Shown one piece after another: positions 1-8,875 of a DNA stretch of 64,000 nucleotides. Every line of letters begins with the position of its first letter. The first letter of the stretch is position 1. The notes below the pieces were generated by a model. It saw only the letters and a program-made list of their open reading frames with translations. It ran no database searches and was not told the DNA's origin. Both the position numbers and the translations under genes were made by a program. The stretch spans positions 124,001-188,000 of the forward strand of contig NZ_SKCD01000022.1 in NCBI RefSeq assembly GCF_006542765.1, in the 5' to 3' direction. This stretch comes from Paenibacillus luteus. Its GTDB lineage: Bacteria; Bacillota; Bacilli; Paenibacillales; Paenibacillaceae.

Positions 1-770
1 AAGCCGGCATCCAGCAAATGGCCGAGCTTGAGAATGAACAGCAGAATAATAATGCTTCGGATCCCCGGCAGTGTAATATGCCAAATCATGCGCACCCGAC
101 TTGCGCCGTCCACTTTCGCTGCTTCATAAAGAGTAGGATCGATGCCTGCCATTGCGGCCAAGTAGATGATGGCTCCCCAGCCGAGATTTTGCCAAACCTC
201 TGAGCCGACTAGGATACTGCGGAAATAATCGGTCGAAGTGAGAAAGGGTACGGAGGTGCCCCCTGCTTCTACAATCCAGCGATTAATCAATCCTCCGTTT
301 TGAGAGAATAACGTCAAGAGAATACCAAATATAATGACCCAGGATAAAAAATGCGGCATATACGTGAGCGTCTGAACGATTGACTTCAACCACCGAACAC
401 GGCATTCATTCAGCAGCAGCGCCAGTAGAATCGGAGGCAGCGTACCCCAGACCAGCTTATATACGCTGATTAATAACGTATTCGACAGCAATTGGCCGAA
501 ATAGGGAGATTGATAGAAATCCTGAAAATGCTTATACCATGGATTAACCCATGAGCTTCCTGTAATGCCCTCTAGAATTGCAAAGTTTTTAAACGCAATG
601 ATGACCCCATACATCGGAAAATACCGAAAGATGATGAAGTAGATTACACCAGGCAACAGCATGATGTAAAAGGCCCGGAAGCTCCAGATCGTTCTAAGAA
701 TCGACTGCAGTTTCGTCTTCGGAGTAGGTCCTATCCGAGGGGTGGGCGTAAGGCTGTGATCGGCTTCCAT
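1..770 (-). CDS. Sugar ABC transporter permease, LplB type (3' end outside window)
   Basis: This is the first ~256 residues of an inner-membrane permease of a carbohydrate (CUT1-type) importer. Translation from the ATG at 768-770 gives a basic N-terminus, a first membrane segment (FYIMLLPGVIYFIIF), the LplB-type stretch FPMYGVIIAFKNF, further hydrophobic helices, and the EAA-loop motif EAAKVDGASRVRMIWHITLP that contacts the ATPase. The start follows GGAGGGATACG. The gene runs off the left edge, so the partner permease and binding protein lie outside. It is downstream of, and in the same direction as, the histidine kinase/response regulator pair at 967-4319, which probably controls it. The substrate cannot be read from sequence; oligosaccharides are usual for this family. 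Confidence 0.9.
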   Translation of the reverse strand, partial: MEADHSLTPTPRIGPTPKTKLQSILRTIWSFRAFYIMLLPGVIYFIIFRYFPMYGVIIAFKNFAILEGITGSSWVNPWYKHFQDFYQSPYFGQLLSNTLLISVYKLVWGTLPPILLALLLNECRVRWLKSIVQTLTYMPHFLSWVIIFGILLTLFSQNGGLINRWIVEAGGTSVPFLTSTDYFRSILVGSEVWQNLGWGAIIYLAAMAGIDPTLYEAAKVDGASRVRMIWHITLPGIRSIIILLFILKLGHLLDAG

Positions 771-786
771 CGTATCCCTCCTTATT

Positions 787-800
787 TGAATGCGCTTCCA
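787..800. promoter_or_regulatory. cre-like box upstream of the permease
   Basis: Read on the minus strand, TGGAAGCGCATTCA matches 12 of 14 positions of the CcpA consensus TGWAANCGNTNWCA. The 10-mer TGCGCTTCCA recurs at 901-910 in the same intergenic region. It sits just ahead of the permease start, which would suit carbon catabolite repression. Evidence is motif only. Confidence 0.35.
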
Positions 801-924
801 ATAAGATAAGTATAATCACTGGAATAAAGTGCCGATATACACAAAAACGTAAATAATGTACAGATATTGAAGGAACTTAATCAGGCATTCCCCACATTCA
901 TGCGCTTCCATACGCATACGCGAA

Positions 925-948
925 GAGGCTGTCCCGCAGGACAGCCTC
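925..948 (-). terminator. Hairpin after histidine kinase gene
   Basis: A perfect 10-bp stem (GAGGCTGTCC / GGACAGCCTC) with a 4-nt loop lies 19 nt past the kinase stop codon. The minus-strand tail has only a weak T-run (TTCGCG), so it may be a partial attenuator between the kinase gene and the permease operon. Confidence 0.5.
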
Positions 949-966
949 TCCATGTTCACTATAAGC

Positions 967-2754
967 TTAGCTCCAAATGCCCAAACGTTCATCGCTTTCA
1001 GCAAGTAAAGGCATATCCACTCGAATAACGGTTCCTCTGCCCATCGAGCTTCCGATTCGCAAGCCGTAAGGCTCACCATGATGGATTCGTATCCGTTCAT
1101 GTACATTGCGCAGGCCAATACCTGTGAAACGGTAGGCCGAGCGATCCTGCCCGGGGTGATCCTGCAGCAGCTTGCCTCTTTGTTCCATTGGGATTCCAAT
1201 TCCGTCATCGCGGACATAAAGCCGCAGCTTGCTCTTCTCCATATCGGCTTTGATCGTGATAAGGCCGCCGTGATTAGGCGTTATGCCATGAAACAAAGCA
1301 TTTTCCACGAGCGGCTGGAGGGTAAGCTTAAGAATCCGGTAATGCATCAGCGATGGATCGATCTCCAGCTTATAGCGGTACTGCTCGCCATAACGCACCT
1401 GTTGAATGTGCATATACATGCGCAGCCCTTCTAGTTCTTCTTCTAATGAGACGTACTCCGACTGTTTGTCAAAGCTGAAGCTGAGCAGCTTCACTAGAGA
1501 GCGAATGGTATCGCGCACCTCGTCAATCCGCTGCTGCTTCGCCAGACTGCTGATGCAGGCAAGCGTGTTATATAGAAAATGCGGAGCGATTTGGCTTCGC
1601 AGCATCTTCAGCTCGTATTCCTTTTTCTGCTCCTCTGCCGATTTTGTCTTTTGCAGCAGGCTTTGAATCCGCTCTAGCATCGCGTTGTAGCTTTGCGTCA
1701 GCCGCCCGATCTCGTCCCGCCGCGTGACCGGCAGCTTTGCCACAACCTGGAGATCGTTAAGTCGATCCATCTTTTCAACAAACCTGCGAATCGGATGCGT
1801 GAAGGAGCGGCTGAGCAGGTACGCGCTGAGCAGCAGTACGAGAATCCATACAATGCTCGCCGTCCTGTAGTTATTATTCAGCTTCTGCAAATCCTGATAG
1901 AAATAATCTTCTTCGATAAAGGCTGCGAGAGACCAGCCCAAGCGGTTTTTCGCCGATTTTACCGCCACCAGCGGGTTCAGAGAATGGCCTTTTATACCAT
2001 TCACACCGATTTTCAGCGTGACGAGCTGCTTTCGGAAGCCGTCCTGAAGCAGCGGGGGAAAGGAAGCCTGCTCGAAGGGAAGCAGCTTATCGCGAGAATC
2101 CAGACGATTAATGACGTTTCCGTCCTTCGTAAACAGAACATAGGATTGATAGATCATCGGAGCGATTCGCTCCGTGAGCAAATCCAGATTCAACTCGACG
2201 ACCATAACGCCAAGCACCTGTTTGTTTGCTCCCGTAATCGGCAAGACATAGGCAAGCGTATGCCCCGACATTGGCGAATAATATGGCTCGCTGACGTTAA
2301 TGGACCCATAATTTTGCAGTGCAAGCGCATAGAGCTCCTGCAGGCGGGGATTTCCGATGATTTCAAAATAGACCTGGGAGCTTGAATAAACGCTGCCGTC
2401 GGCGCGAATCATGTACAGGGTCTTTGCGATCGAATTGTTATAATCGGCAAATTTGCGCAGCGTATCAATCGCTTCTTCCTCGTTTCCCTCCTCCAGCAAA
2501 TCCGCGCGGGTCGAGAGCAGCAGCAGCATATTTTCCACATTATCCAGGCTGGCATCAATATATTGATTCGTCCGGCTTACAAGCAGCTCCGCATCGCGGG
2601 TCAACTGATTCTGCAGCAAGCTCTCCGCCTCATGAAGATTGCGCCAAGCGAGCCCAAGAAACAGCAGCAGCGTTACGATAAATAAATAGATGAACTGCTT
2701 GGTGGCAAGACCAAGGCTGGCATACCAATGAAACAGCTTCGTCATAGTTCCCAT
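967..2754 (-). CDS. Sensor histidine kinase, YesM type
   Basis: A membrane sensor kinase (up to 595 aa) that would phosphorylate the response regulator encoded just upstream. A first membrane helix at ~14-36 and a second at ~298-316 flank a large extracytoplasmic sensor domain, followed by HAMP. The His_kinase motif QIAPHFLYNTL carries the phosphoacceptor histidine. The ATPase domain shows the N box (QPLVENALFHGI) and the G boxes (DDGIGIP, GIGLRNVHERI). The spacing of GGGGGA fits the second ATG (2745) better than the first (2754), where it abuts the codon. The gap to the response regulator is only 23 nt, so the two are cotranscribed. The family typically senses sugars or their binding proteins for the adjacent importer. 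Confidence 0.92.
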   Translation of the reverse strand: MGTMTKLFHWYASLGLATKQFIYLFIVTLLLFLGLAWRNLHEAESLLQNQLTRDAELLVSRTNQYIDASLDNVENMLLLLSTRADLLEEGNEEEAIDTLRKFADYNNSIAKTLYMIRADGSVYSSSQVYFEIIGNPRLQELYALALQNYGSINVSEPYYSPMSGHTLAYVLPITGANKQVLGVMVVELNLDLLTERIAPMIYQSYVLFTKDGNVINRLDSRDKLLPFEQASFPPLLQDGFRKQLVTLKIGVNGIKGHSLNPLVAVKSAKNRLGWSLAAFIEEDYFYQDLQKLNNNYRTASIVWILVLLLSAYLLSRSFTHPIRRFVEKMDRLNDLQVVAKLPVTRRDEIGRLTQSYNAMLERIQSLLQKTKSAEEQKKEYELKMLRSQIAPHFLYNTLACISSLAKQQRIDEVRDTIRSLVKLLSFSFDKQSEYVSLEEELEGLRMYMHIQQVRYGEQYRYKLEIDPSLMHYRILKLTLQPLVENALFHGITPNHGGLITIKADMEKSKLRLYVRDDGIGIPMEQRGKLLQDHPGQDRSAYRFTGIGLRNVHERIRIHHGEPYGLRIGSSMGRGTVIRVDMPLLAESDERLGIWS

Positions 2755-2777
2755 TCCCCCGCGCCCGGTCTCTTGCC

Positions 2778-4319
2778 TTAACTATGCCTTTTATAATCCG
2801 TCGGCGATACCCCGGTCCAATTCCGAAACGTAACGGTAAAATAGCGGTAGCTCGGGATGCCGACCTCTTCCGCAATCTCATACACTTTCTTGTTCGTATG
2901 CTTCAGCAGCTCCACCGCTTTCTCCATTCGTAGCCGCAAAATATATTGATTGACCGTACTCCCCGTTTCTTCCCTGAACAATTTGCTGACATAATGAGGG
3001 CTAAGGCCGACCTGATCGGCAATATGGGGCAGCGAAATCTGCTCTTGCATATGGTCCTTGATCCATTGCACAGCAGAGCGGATCTCTACGCGCGAGCGCG
3101 TTCGTCCCTGCTCGACAGCGTTGATCGCACGGATGACGCAGGCGACCAACTGAGACAGCGTTTGCGCCTCCATTAATTGCGCGATGCCGGAGCCGTCAAG
3201 CTCTTCGCCTTCCTGTACTTTCAGCCAGTCCACCTGCCAATTCAGCATCCGCTCTTTAAGCTGTTCAGGCTTGATACGGTGTTTCGAGCTCCAATGGATA
3301 AACTCGCCGTGCAAACAGTCTCTTAACGCCGATGTGGACCAGCTCGCTTTTCTAAGCAGCTCGTTCATTTCCTTGGCCTTCTTATCAGTCATGTCCGTTA
3401 AGAGCATCGGATGATTGGTGAACACTTGGCTTTCCATGGCATAATCATAAAATAGAGCGTCTTTCCATTCCGTCGAATGCGCAAGCGAACTCGCAAGATC
3501 CTCCTTGGTCTTAAAAGGATGGCTCACTATGGCATGAACGGCAGAGTGCTGATTCATCAGCGGGCAATCCCGGAAAATCAAATCATTCATCGCTTGCACG
3601 GCTATCCCAAGCGTTTGCATGACAAACTCGGACGGCTGCCCCGCGTCGATTAGAATAAAATACTCTTTTTCCCGCAATGTCAGCCAAGTCAGCCAACTAG
3701 GGTCGTTTCTTTCCATTTCGGCAAGCAGCTGCTGGATAGGCTGCTTGACGGAGAGATAGGCGGAATGGGAAACGTTTATCATCAAACGAACCAATAGAGC
3801 CGATTTTTCCCCGTCCATCCCCATCGGATGCCAATCGGAGCTCTCTACCGATTGCCCATGAAGCAATTTGCTGAATAGAGCCGCTTGCAGCATGCGTTGC
3901 TCCCTTTTTTCACTTTCCTGGGCAATCCGATCCTTCATCATCGCAGCTCTTACTTTATCAAGCGCTTGCTTTAGCTCATCCTCTTCCATCGATACCTTCA
4001 AAATGTATTCAAGCGCTCCAAGGCGAAGAGCTTCTTGCACATAATGAAAATCGCTGTGACAGGTGAGCAATATCATCTGAACCTTAGGGTATTGTTTCCT
4101 TAATTCCCGAATGAGCGTAATCCCGTCCATAACCGGCATGGTTATATCCGTGATAACAACATCGGGCGCACAAGCTTCGCATAGCTGCAAAGCTTCCGCT
4201 CCATTGCTGGCTTCGCCAGCTAATACAGCATCGCAATCCTCCCATGGGAATATCCGCAGTTCCTGTCTTAGAGGGATCTCATCATCAACGATCAATACGC
4301 GAAGCGGCTTCATAGTCAT
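2778..4319 (-). CDS. Response regulator with AraC-type DNA-binding domain, YesN type
   Basis: A two-domain transcription factor of about 513 aa. The N-terminal receiver (VLIVDDE, the phosphorylatable Asp in VVITDITMP, and a Lys in YILKVSM) is followed by a long linker and a C-terminal double HTH of AraC type (LPHIADQVGLSPHYVSKLF, then IAEEVGIPSYRYFTVTFR). The start is placed at 4319 because AAAGGAGAG lies 7 nt upstream of that ATG; a longer reading from an upstream TTG would put this ribosome site inside the coding region. It is the first gene of a pair with the downstream YesM-type kinase and probably activates the sugar permease operon running off the left edge. A consensus cre box sits in its upstream region. 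Confidence 0.93.
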   Translation of the reverse strand: MTMKPLRVLIVDDEIPLRQELRIFPWEDCDAVLAGEASNGAEALQLCEACAPDVVITDITMPVMDGITLIRELRKQYPKVQMILLTCHSDFHYVQEALRLGALEYILKVSMEEDELKQALDKVRAAMMKDRIAQESEKREQRMLQAALFSKLLHGQSVESSDWHPMGMDGEKSALLVRLMINVSHSAYLSVKQPIQQLLAEMERNDPSWLTWLTLREKEYFILIDAGQPSEFVMQTLGIAVQAMNDLIFRDCPLMNQHSAVHAIVSHPFKTKEDLASSLAHSTEWKDALFYDYAMESQVFTNHPMLLTDMTDKKAKEMNELLRKASWSTSALRDCLHGEFIHWSSKHRIKPEQLKERMLNWQVDWLKVQEGEELDGSGIAQLMEAQTLSQLVACVIRAINAVEQGRTRSRVEIRSAVQWIKDHMQEQISLPHIADQVGLSPHYVSKLFREETGSTVNQYILRLRMEKAVELLKHTNKKVYEIAEEVGIPSYRYFTVTFRNWTGVSPTDYKRHS

Positions 4320-4369
4320 GAGCTTCTCTCCTTTCAAATCCCTGATTCCTGCTGCAAATCGGAATAATT

Positions 4370-4383
4370 TGAAAGCGTTATCA
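4370..4383. promoter_or_regulatory. Consensus cre (CcpA) box upstream of the response regulator gene
   Basis: TGAAAGCGTTATCA matches all 14 positions of TGWAANCGNTNWCA. It is 51 nt upstream of the response-regulator start and just past the end of the FAD oxidoreductase gene, which suggests glucose repression of the two-component/transport module. Confidence 0.7.
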
Positions 4384-4397
4384 TTATGTTTAGCTAA

Positions 4398-6650
4398 TTA
4401 TAGTGCATAAACTCGGATTTCGGCAACCTCCGCTCGTAAGCAGCCGTTCGTGCCTTCGATCCAGACTCTAATTTGCTTGGACAGCATCTCTTCCTTAAGC
4501 TTATGAACCCTTTTGCGTTTGTGGTTATCGCTCTGCTCCGCTACAACGATCCACTCATCCCCGATGAGCGCCTCTATGCGGTAGGTGTGCACCAGCTCTG
4601 GAATCGTTTCGAAAACTGTACGATGATGATGCAGGTTGATCAAATCCTCGTTGACATCGTCGTTAAAGGTGAGATGGATTTCTGCTATTTTTTGCTCTTC
4701 CTTCCATGTTAGCTGGATCCATTCCGGATTGCCCTTGCTCATTTCTTCGGACACCCAAAGATGCGGCCCCGCATAGGGACGGACATAACCATCGATCACT
4801 TGTTTGGGCGAGTATGCCTCTGTGGCTGGCGTAATTTGCAAGCATGTCAGTTGACGGTTCCAACCGTACATGCTCCATTGTACGACCGGCTGATCGGGCT
4901 GTTGATCTTCCAACAGTGAGGATACGACCGGCTTTGGTCCCTTCTCAAAGCACAATACGCCTGTCAGCGGCTTATCTGTAGTGTAGAGCCTTATCGCTTC
5001 ATTCGCCTTTATAATGACAAAAGCGTTGCAAGCTTCATCCGGCTGCCAGGGCAGTCCAAGCTTCACCCACTGCCGGCTGCCTTTGGCTACCGTCGCAGAA
5101 GCAACAGCTACCTGCTGCTTAGGCACATAATTTTCTCCTTTACCCGTATGCCATAGCTCCACCTCAAGCAGCGTGTCCTGTTCAGCATCCAGCAGCAGGT
5201 CTACCGTTTCCAGAGAGGGAGAAACGGGAAACAAAACGCCTACATCCTTATGGAGTGGACGGGTATCGGACGGGATTGTAACGGCAATCGCATTCAGCGT
5301 ACTGGATGCCGTGATTTCGGCTGTTTTTGCGAGGTCCCGCGGGTCATCGCCTGCGATTCCGATAATCGATGCATCTTGGCGCAGCATAAGCTGCTGCAAA
5401 TCCTTCATGTAATCCCGGTGCAGCAACCGCGGCGAGACTCCTTTCTGCAGCGCCAAAGCGGCGCCGCTGCCGGCTGCCTCTCCCATAACGGCACAAGTTG
5501 CCATTACCCTTGTTGTGCCAAAAGCAACGTGGGTTGCGCTAATGTCCCGGCCCGCGAACATCAAATTGCTTACATTGCTCGAATAAAGGCTGCGGAAAGG
5601 GATATGGTAGATGCCGTCCGGATATAAATGCTTCGATCCGCTCTCGGTCGAATACATGCCTTGCGGCGGATGAAGATCGATGGACCAGCCTCCGAAGGCA
5701 ATCCGGTCGCCAAAAGGCTCCTGTGCGATAATATCGTTTTGATTTAGCATGTAATCCCCCTGAAAACGGCGGTATTCCCGCTTGCCTGGAAGCGAGCCTA
5801 CCCATTCCAGCGTCATGTTGTCTGCCTCAAAGTTACCCGAATTTTTGATATAATCCCATATGCCATAAATGACCGACCAGAGCTCATCGCGTATGGATTC
5901 ATTGTTATGAACCGTATCGGTTTCGCCGCCCCATTCAATCCACCAATAATGGCAGCCCGAATCGCCGCTGCGGATGACCCGTTTCATTGGAATCGTCGTT
6001 TTCGTTATGTCCTTTGCAAAGCTTGGCGGAATATATTTCACAGGTCGGTCGGATTCCTTTGTATAGAATAGAAGCGTGCTTCCAAGCGTAATGTCATCCG
6101 CAATCTCCGGCGCCCATTCCTCGTTGTACTCATCCCTTGCTTCACGGCCAATCCGGTATTTTGCGCCGGCAAGAAAACCTACGAGTCCATCCCCGGTACA
6201 ATCGATAAACATATCGCTTTCAAAACGGATCTTTCGCTCCGAGCCCATCATCCATCCCGTCACCGAATGAATCGCCCGCTCATTTTCGTGTCCGCTTGCT
6301 TCCACCTCATGCACATCTGTGTTGAGAAACAATTGGATATTTTTCTCCGCGCGAACGGTTTCGAGAACGACAAGATCCCATAAATACGGGTTTCCCTCCG
6401 GATTTCGGTACTGGTTCTCGACGAACATTTCACCCATAATGCCGGTTTCCCGTGCATACCGCTGCGTGCCGTGCGCCGTCGCGCCGCAAACCCATACTCG
6501 AACCTCACTGCTGGAGTTTCCCCCAAGAACGCCTCTATTGTTGATGAGTGATACGGTCTGTCCTAGACGCGCAGCAGAAACAGCCGCACATACGCCGGCC
6601 AAGCCCCCGCCAATGACGGTAATATCGGATTTTACGAGTTCAAGCTTCAT
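4398..6650 (-). CDS. FAD-dependent oxidoreductase (FAD_oxidored family) with C-terminal discoidin-like domain
   Basis: A 750-residue cytoplasmic flavoprotein. The N-terminus has the dinucleotide-binding fold (VIGGGLAGVCAAVSAARLG), then the NRGVLGGNSSSEVRVW stretch typical of the FAD_oxidored (PF12831-type) group, and a second FAD contact region (LMFAGRDISATHVAFGTTRVM). The last ~150 residues (QVIDGYVRPYAGPHLWVS onward to IRVWIEGTNGCLRAEVAEIRVYAL) resemble a galactose-binding/discoidin-like beta domain. There is no signal peptide. The start at 6650 is chosen because GGAGGCGATCGTT precedes this ATG. It is divergent from the AraC regulator at 6766, which probably controls it. Homologues occur in polysaccharide-utilisation loci, but the substrate is unknown. 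Confidence 0.85.
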   Translation of the reverse strand: MKLELVKSDITVIGGGLAGVCAAVSAARLGQTVSLINNRGVLGGNSSSEVRVWVCGATAHGTQRYARETGIMGEMFVENQYRNPEGNPYLWDLVVLETVRAEKNIQLFLNTDVHEVEASGHENERAIHSVTGWMMGSERKIRFESDMFIDCTGDGLVGFLAGAKYRIGREARDEYNEEWAPEIADDITLGSTLLFYTKESDRPVKYIPPSFAKDITKTTIPMKRVIRSGDSGCHYWWIEWGGETDTVHNNESIRDELWSVIYGIWDYIKNSGNFEADNMTLEWVGSLPGKREYRRFQGDYMLNQNDIIAQEPFGDRIAFGGWSIDLHPPQGMYSTESGSKHLYPDGIYHIPFRSLYSSNVSNLMFAGRDISATHVAFGTTRVMATCAVMGEAAGSGAALALQKGVSPRLLHRDYMKDLQQLMLRQDASIIGIAGDDPRDLAKTAEITASSTLNAIAVTIPSDTRPLHKDVGVLFPVSPSLETVDLLLDAEQDTLLEVELWHTGKGENYVPKQQVAVASATVAKGSRQWVKLGLPWQPDEACNAFVIIKANEAIRLYTTDKPLTGVLCFEKGPKPVVSSLLEDQQPDQPVVQWSMYGWNRQLTCLQITPATEAYSPKQVIDGYVRPYAGPHLWVSEEMSKGNPEWIQLTWKEEQKIAEIHLTFNDDVNEDLINLHHHRTVFETIPELVHTYRIEALIGDEWIVVAEQSDNHKRKRVHKLKEEMLSKQIRVWIEGTNGCLRAEVAEIRVYAL

Positions 6651-6765
6651 AACGATCGCCTCCAAGCATGATTTTACCTTCATCTTATACGAAGGGGTCG
6701 TTATTTAACATGCACTGCGCTATCATAAGAGCATATACTTTATTTCACTCAGGAGGCTGAGGCAG

Positions 6766-7596
6766 ATGAACCTTTCAAGCTCCGGTATAATCCCCCAACT
6801 ATTGCACCATAACTTTTGGGATCACAAAACAAAGTTTCAATTCAACGTAGATATTTATGAGTATTGGGTGCTCTTTGCTGTGGAGGGCGGCAGCTTCTCC
6901 TACCGGATTGGGGAAGCGGAAGGAATAGCGAAGATGGGCGACGTTATTGTTTGTCCGCCGGAGCTCAGCTTCCACCGCAGCGTCATACACACGCTTTCGT
7001 TTCATTTCATTGGATTTTCTTTCCAATCTGTCTCGGATGATCATGGAAAACAAAAGGAGGAGGAGGAATCGGTTCGGCTTCGCCTAGCTGCATCCTCCTA
7101 TAAGCTAACTATTAACCAAAGGGAGCGGCTTGCCGATAATCTAAGGTTCTTAAAGGAGCATCCTGAAAGAGAAACTAGTCCGAAGCGCCACTGGCAAAAT
7201 CATGCCTTAAGCGATATTTGGCGCTACTGCCAGTCGACTGAACCTCCCACCTCCGACAAAGCGGTCCCGCCCAAAGACCCGCTAATTGAACAAGCCAAGC
7301 TGTTCATTGAGCAAAACGGGTTTGGAGAACTGAGCATGCTGGAACTTGCCGCCGAGCTTGGAATCAGTCCCGTGCAGCTCAGCCGTAGATTCAGCAAGAG
7401 CGAAGGCATGAATCCTTCACACTACTTAGCCCTGCTTCGCCTTGAGAAAGTCAAAGAGCTGCTGATGGATACTGATCTGCCCCTTGAGAAAATCGCAGTT
7501 GCCTGTGGCTACAGCAACGGGTTTTATTTAAGCCGGGTATTCACCAAAGCATTAAAAACCAGTCCATCCGCCTATCGGAAAATGAACCGCGTGTAA
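6766..7596 (+). CDS. AraC family transcriptional regulator
   Basis: A 276-residue one-component regulator. The N-terminal ~90 residues look like the cupin-type AraC ligand-binding domain (YWVLFAVEGGSFSYRIG, GDVIVCPPELSFHRSV). The C-terminal ~100 residues form the double HTH (LSMLELAAELGISPVQLSRRF, then LEKIAVACGYSNGFYLSRVFTKALKTSPSAYRK). AGGAGG lies 10 nt before the ATG. It diverges from the FAD oxidoreductase gene across a 115-nt spacer, so that gene is the obvious target. Confidence 0.92.
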   Translation: MNLSSSGIIPQLLHHNFWDHKTKFQFNVDIYEYWVLFAVEGGSFSYRIGEAEGIAKMGDVIVCPPELSFHRSVIHTLSFHFIGFSFQSVSDDHGKQKEEEESVRLRLAASSYKLTINQRERLADNLRFLKEHPERETSPKRHWQNHALSDIWRYCQSTEPPTSDKAVPPKDPLIEQAKLFIEQNGFGELSMLELAAELGISPVQLSRRFSKSEGMNPSHYLALLRLEKVKELLMDTDLPLEKIAVACGYSNGFYLSRVFTKALKTSPSAYRKMNRV

Positions 7597-7650
7597 CGAA
7601 TCAAATAAGACACATTCCATTTCACAAAAAATAACGTTTTTCTTATCCAC

Positions 7651-7679
7651 TTGAAAATTAAAAAAAGAAGTGTTATATT
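7651..7679 (+). promoter_or_regulatory. Sigma-A promoter of the MarR operon
   Basis: TTGAAA at 7651-7656 and TATATT at 7674-7679 are separated by exactly 17 nt. Transcription would begin around 7686, inside the first operator half described next. Confidence 0.75.
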
Positions 7680-7681
7680 GT

Positions 7682-7708
7682 TTGAGGCATCAATCATTGA
7701 GGCGTCAA
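7682..7708. promoter_or_regulatory. Tandem MarR operator boxes
   Basis: Two near-palindromic 12-mers, TTGAGGCATCAA (7682-7693) and TTGAGGCGTCAA (7697-7708), repeat 15 bp apart directly downstream of the -10 box and upstream of the marR-type gene. Position and symmetry fit autorepression by the encoded MarR protein. Confidence 0.65.
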
Positions 7709-7712
7709 CAGT

Positions 7713-8153
7713 ATGCGAAAGGAGGAACTGATCATCACACGTTTTAAATCGAAGGAAGAGCGGATTCTATATTTGCTCCAAGGGCTTAACAATAAAGTCA
7801 GTCCTAAATTTGAACGTTGTACAGGTATTAGTTCATCACGTTTTGAGCTTCTGTGTGAGCTCTATGAGGCGGATGAAGTCAACCAATCCACCTTGCAAAA
7901 GCTCATCAATATTGACAGCGCCGCTATCACGCGCCACCTTAAACAGCTCGAAGCGGACGGAATGGTATCCAGGCGCAAAAACCCAGATGACAACCGAATC
8001 ACCTTCGTTCGCCTTACCCCAGAGGGTCGGGAACGAATTATCGGGTATAAAGTGGAGAAAGCTACTTTCGTCAACAAAATGATGAAGGATTTCACTGAAG
8101 AAGAACTTCAAATGCTTGATGAACTGCTTAGCCGCATGCAAAATAATATCTAA
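7713..8153 (+). CDS. MarR family transcriptional repressor
   Basis: A winged-helix repressor of up to 146 aa. The recognition region STLQKLINIDSAAITRHLKQLEADGMVSRRKNPDDNRITFVRLT is classic MarR, with the wing DDNR. It heads an operon with a nitroreductase (56 nt on) and a small monooxygenase, a layout like quinone/electrophile-responsive MarR systems. The start is odd: the ATG at 7713 has no ribosome site, while AAAGGAGG lies inside the reading frame at 7718-7725, 8 nt before an ATC codon (7734). Initiation may therefore be at a rare codon, or weak by design. Confidence 0.92.
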   Translation: MRKEELIITRFKSKEERILYLLQGLNNKVSPKFERCTGISSSRFELLCELYEADEVNQSTLQKLINIDSAAITRHLKQLEADGMVSRRKNPDDNRITFVRLTPEGRERIIGYKVEKATFVNKMMKDFTEEELQMLDELLSRMQNNI

Positions 8154-8209
8154 TCCTGCTAAAATCAGCTGTCCTTTAGCATAATAGAAAAAAGGAGTAT
8201 TTCTACATC

Positions 8210-8848
8210 ATGAGTAAATATCAGAAAACAAACGATTTTAATGAGATTGTATTTGGGCGTCGTTCCGTTAAATATTATGATTCCAGCGTCAAAATCAGCC
8301 GCGAGGAATTAACTGAAATTTTGGCAGAGGCCACCGCTGCCCCTTCTTCCGTTAACATGCAGCCTTGGCGCTTCGTTGTGATTGAAAGTGAGGAAGGCAA
8401 AGCTGCACTTGCCCCGCTTGCCAGGTTCAATCAGAATCAAGTAAGCACTTCAGCAGCTGTAATTGCCGTGTTTGGCGATATGGATAACTTTCAATACGCG
8501 GAAGAGATTTTCGGCAAATCGGTAGAGCTCGGCTATATGCCTCAAGAAGTAAAGGATATGCAATTCAAGGCTTTCACCCCTTACTATCAAAATATTTCGA
8601 AAGCGGATTTGCGCGATGTCATCCTCATCGATGCAGGGCTTGTCTCCATGCAGCTGATGCTTGTCGCTCGTGCCCATGGCTACGATACGAACCCAATCGG
8701 AGGCTTTGAGAAAGATCAAATCGCCGAAGCTTTTGGCTTGGACAAAGAGCGTTACGTGCCCGTCATGCTGATCTCCATTGGCAAGCAAGTGAATGAAGGG
8801 CATCCCTCCTACCGCTTGCCTGTCGAGACCGTTACCACTTGGAAATAA
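8210..8848 (+). CDS. Nitroreductase family protein (FMN-dependent NAD(P)H oxidoreductase)
   Basis: A 212-residue flavoenzyme that would reduce quinones or nitro compounds in the cytosol. N-terminal RRSVKYYD and AAPSSVNMQPWRFVVIE are the family's FMN-binding signatures, and the C-terminal GYDTNPIGGFEKDQIAEAF region is the second cofactor contact. The ATG follows AAAGGAG by 12 nt. It is the middle gene of the MarR operon and is probably induced when the repressor senses an electrophile. Confidence 0.92.
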   Translation: MSKYQKTNDFNEIVFGRRSVKYYDSSVKISREELTEILAEATAAPSSVNMQPWRFVVIESEEGKAALAPLARFNQNQVSTSAAVIAVFGDMDNFQYAEEIFGKSVELGYMPQEVKDMQFKAFTPYYQNISKADLRDVILIDAGLVSMQLMLVARAHGYDTNPIGGFEKDQIAEAFGLDKERYVPVMLISIGKQVNEGHPSYRLPVETVTTWK

Positions 8849-8875
8849 TTAATCTAATAAGGAAGGTGAATAACC

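Noticed and set aside
816..1217. 133-codon minus-strand open frame
   Set aside because: It overlaps the end of the histidine kinase gene in another frame, has no family features and lies partly in the terminator region.
1693..2385. 230-codon plus-strand frame opposite the first kinase
   Set aside because: It is a shadow frame; the minus strand encodes a complete YesM-type kinase.
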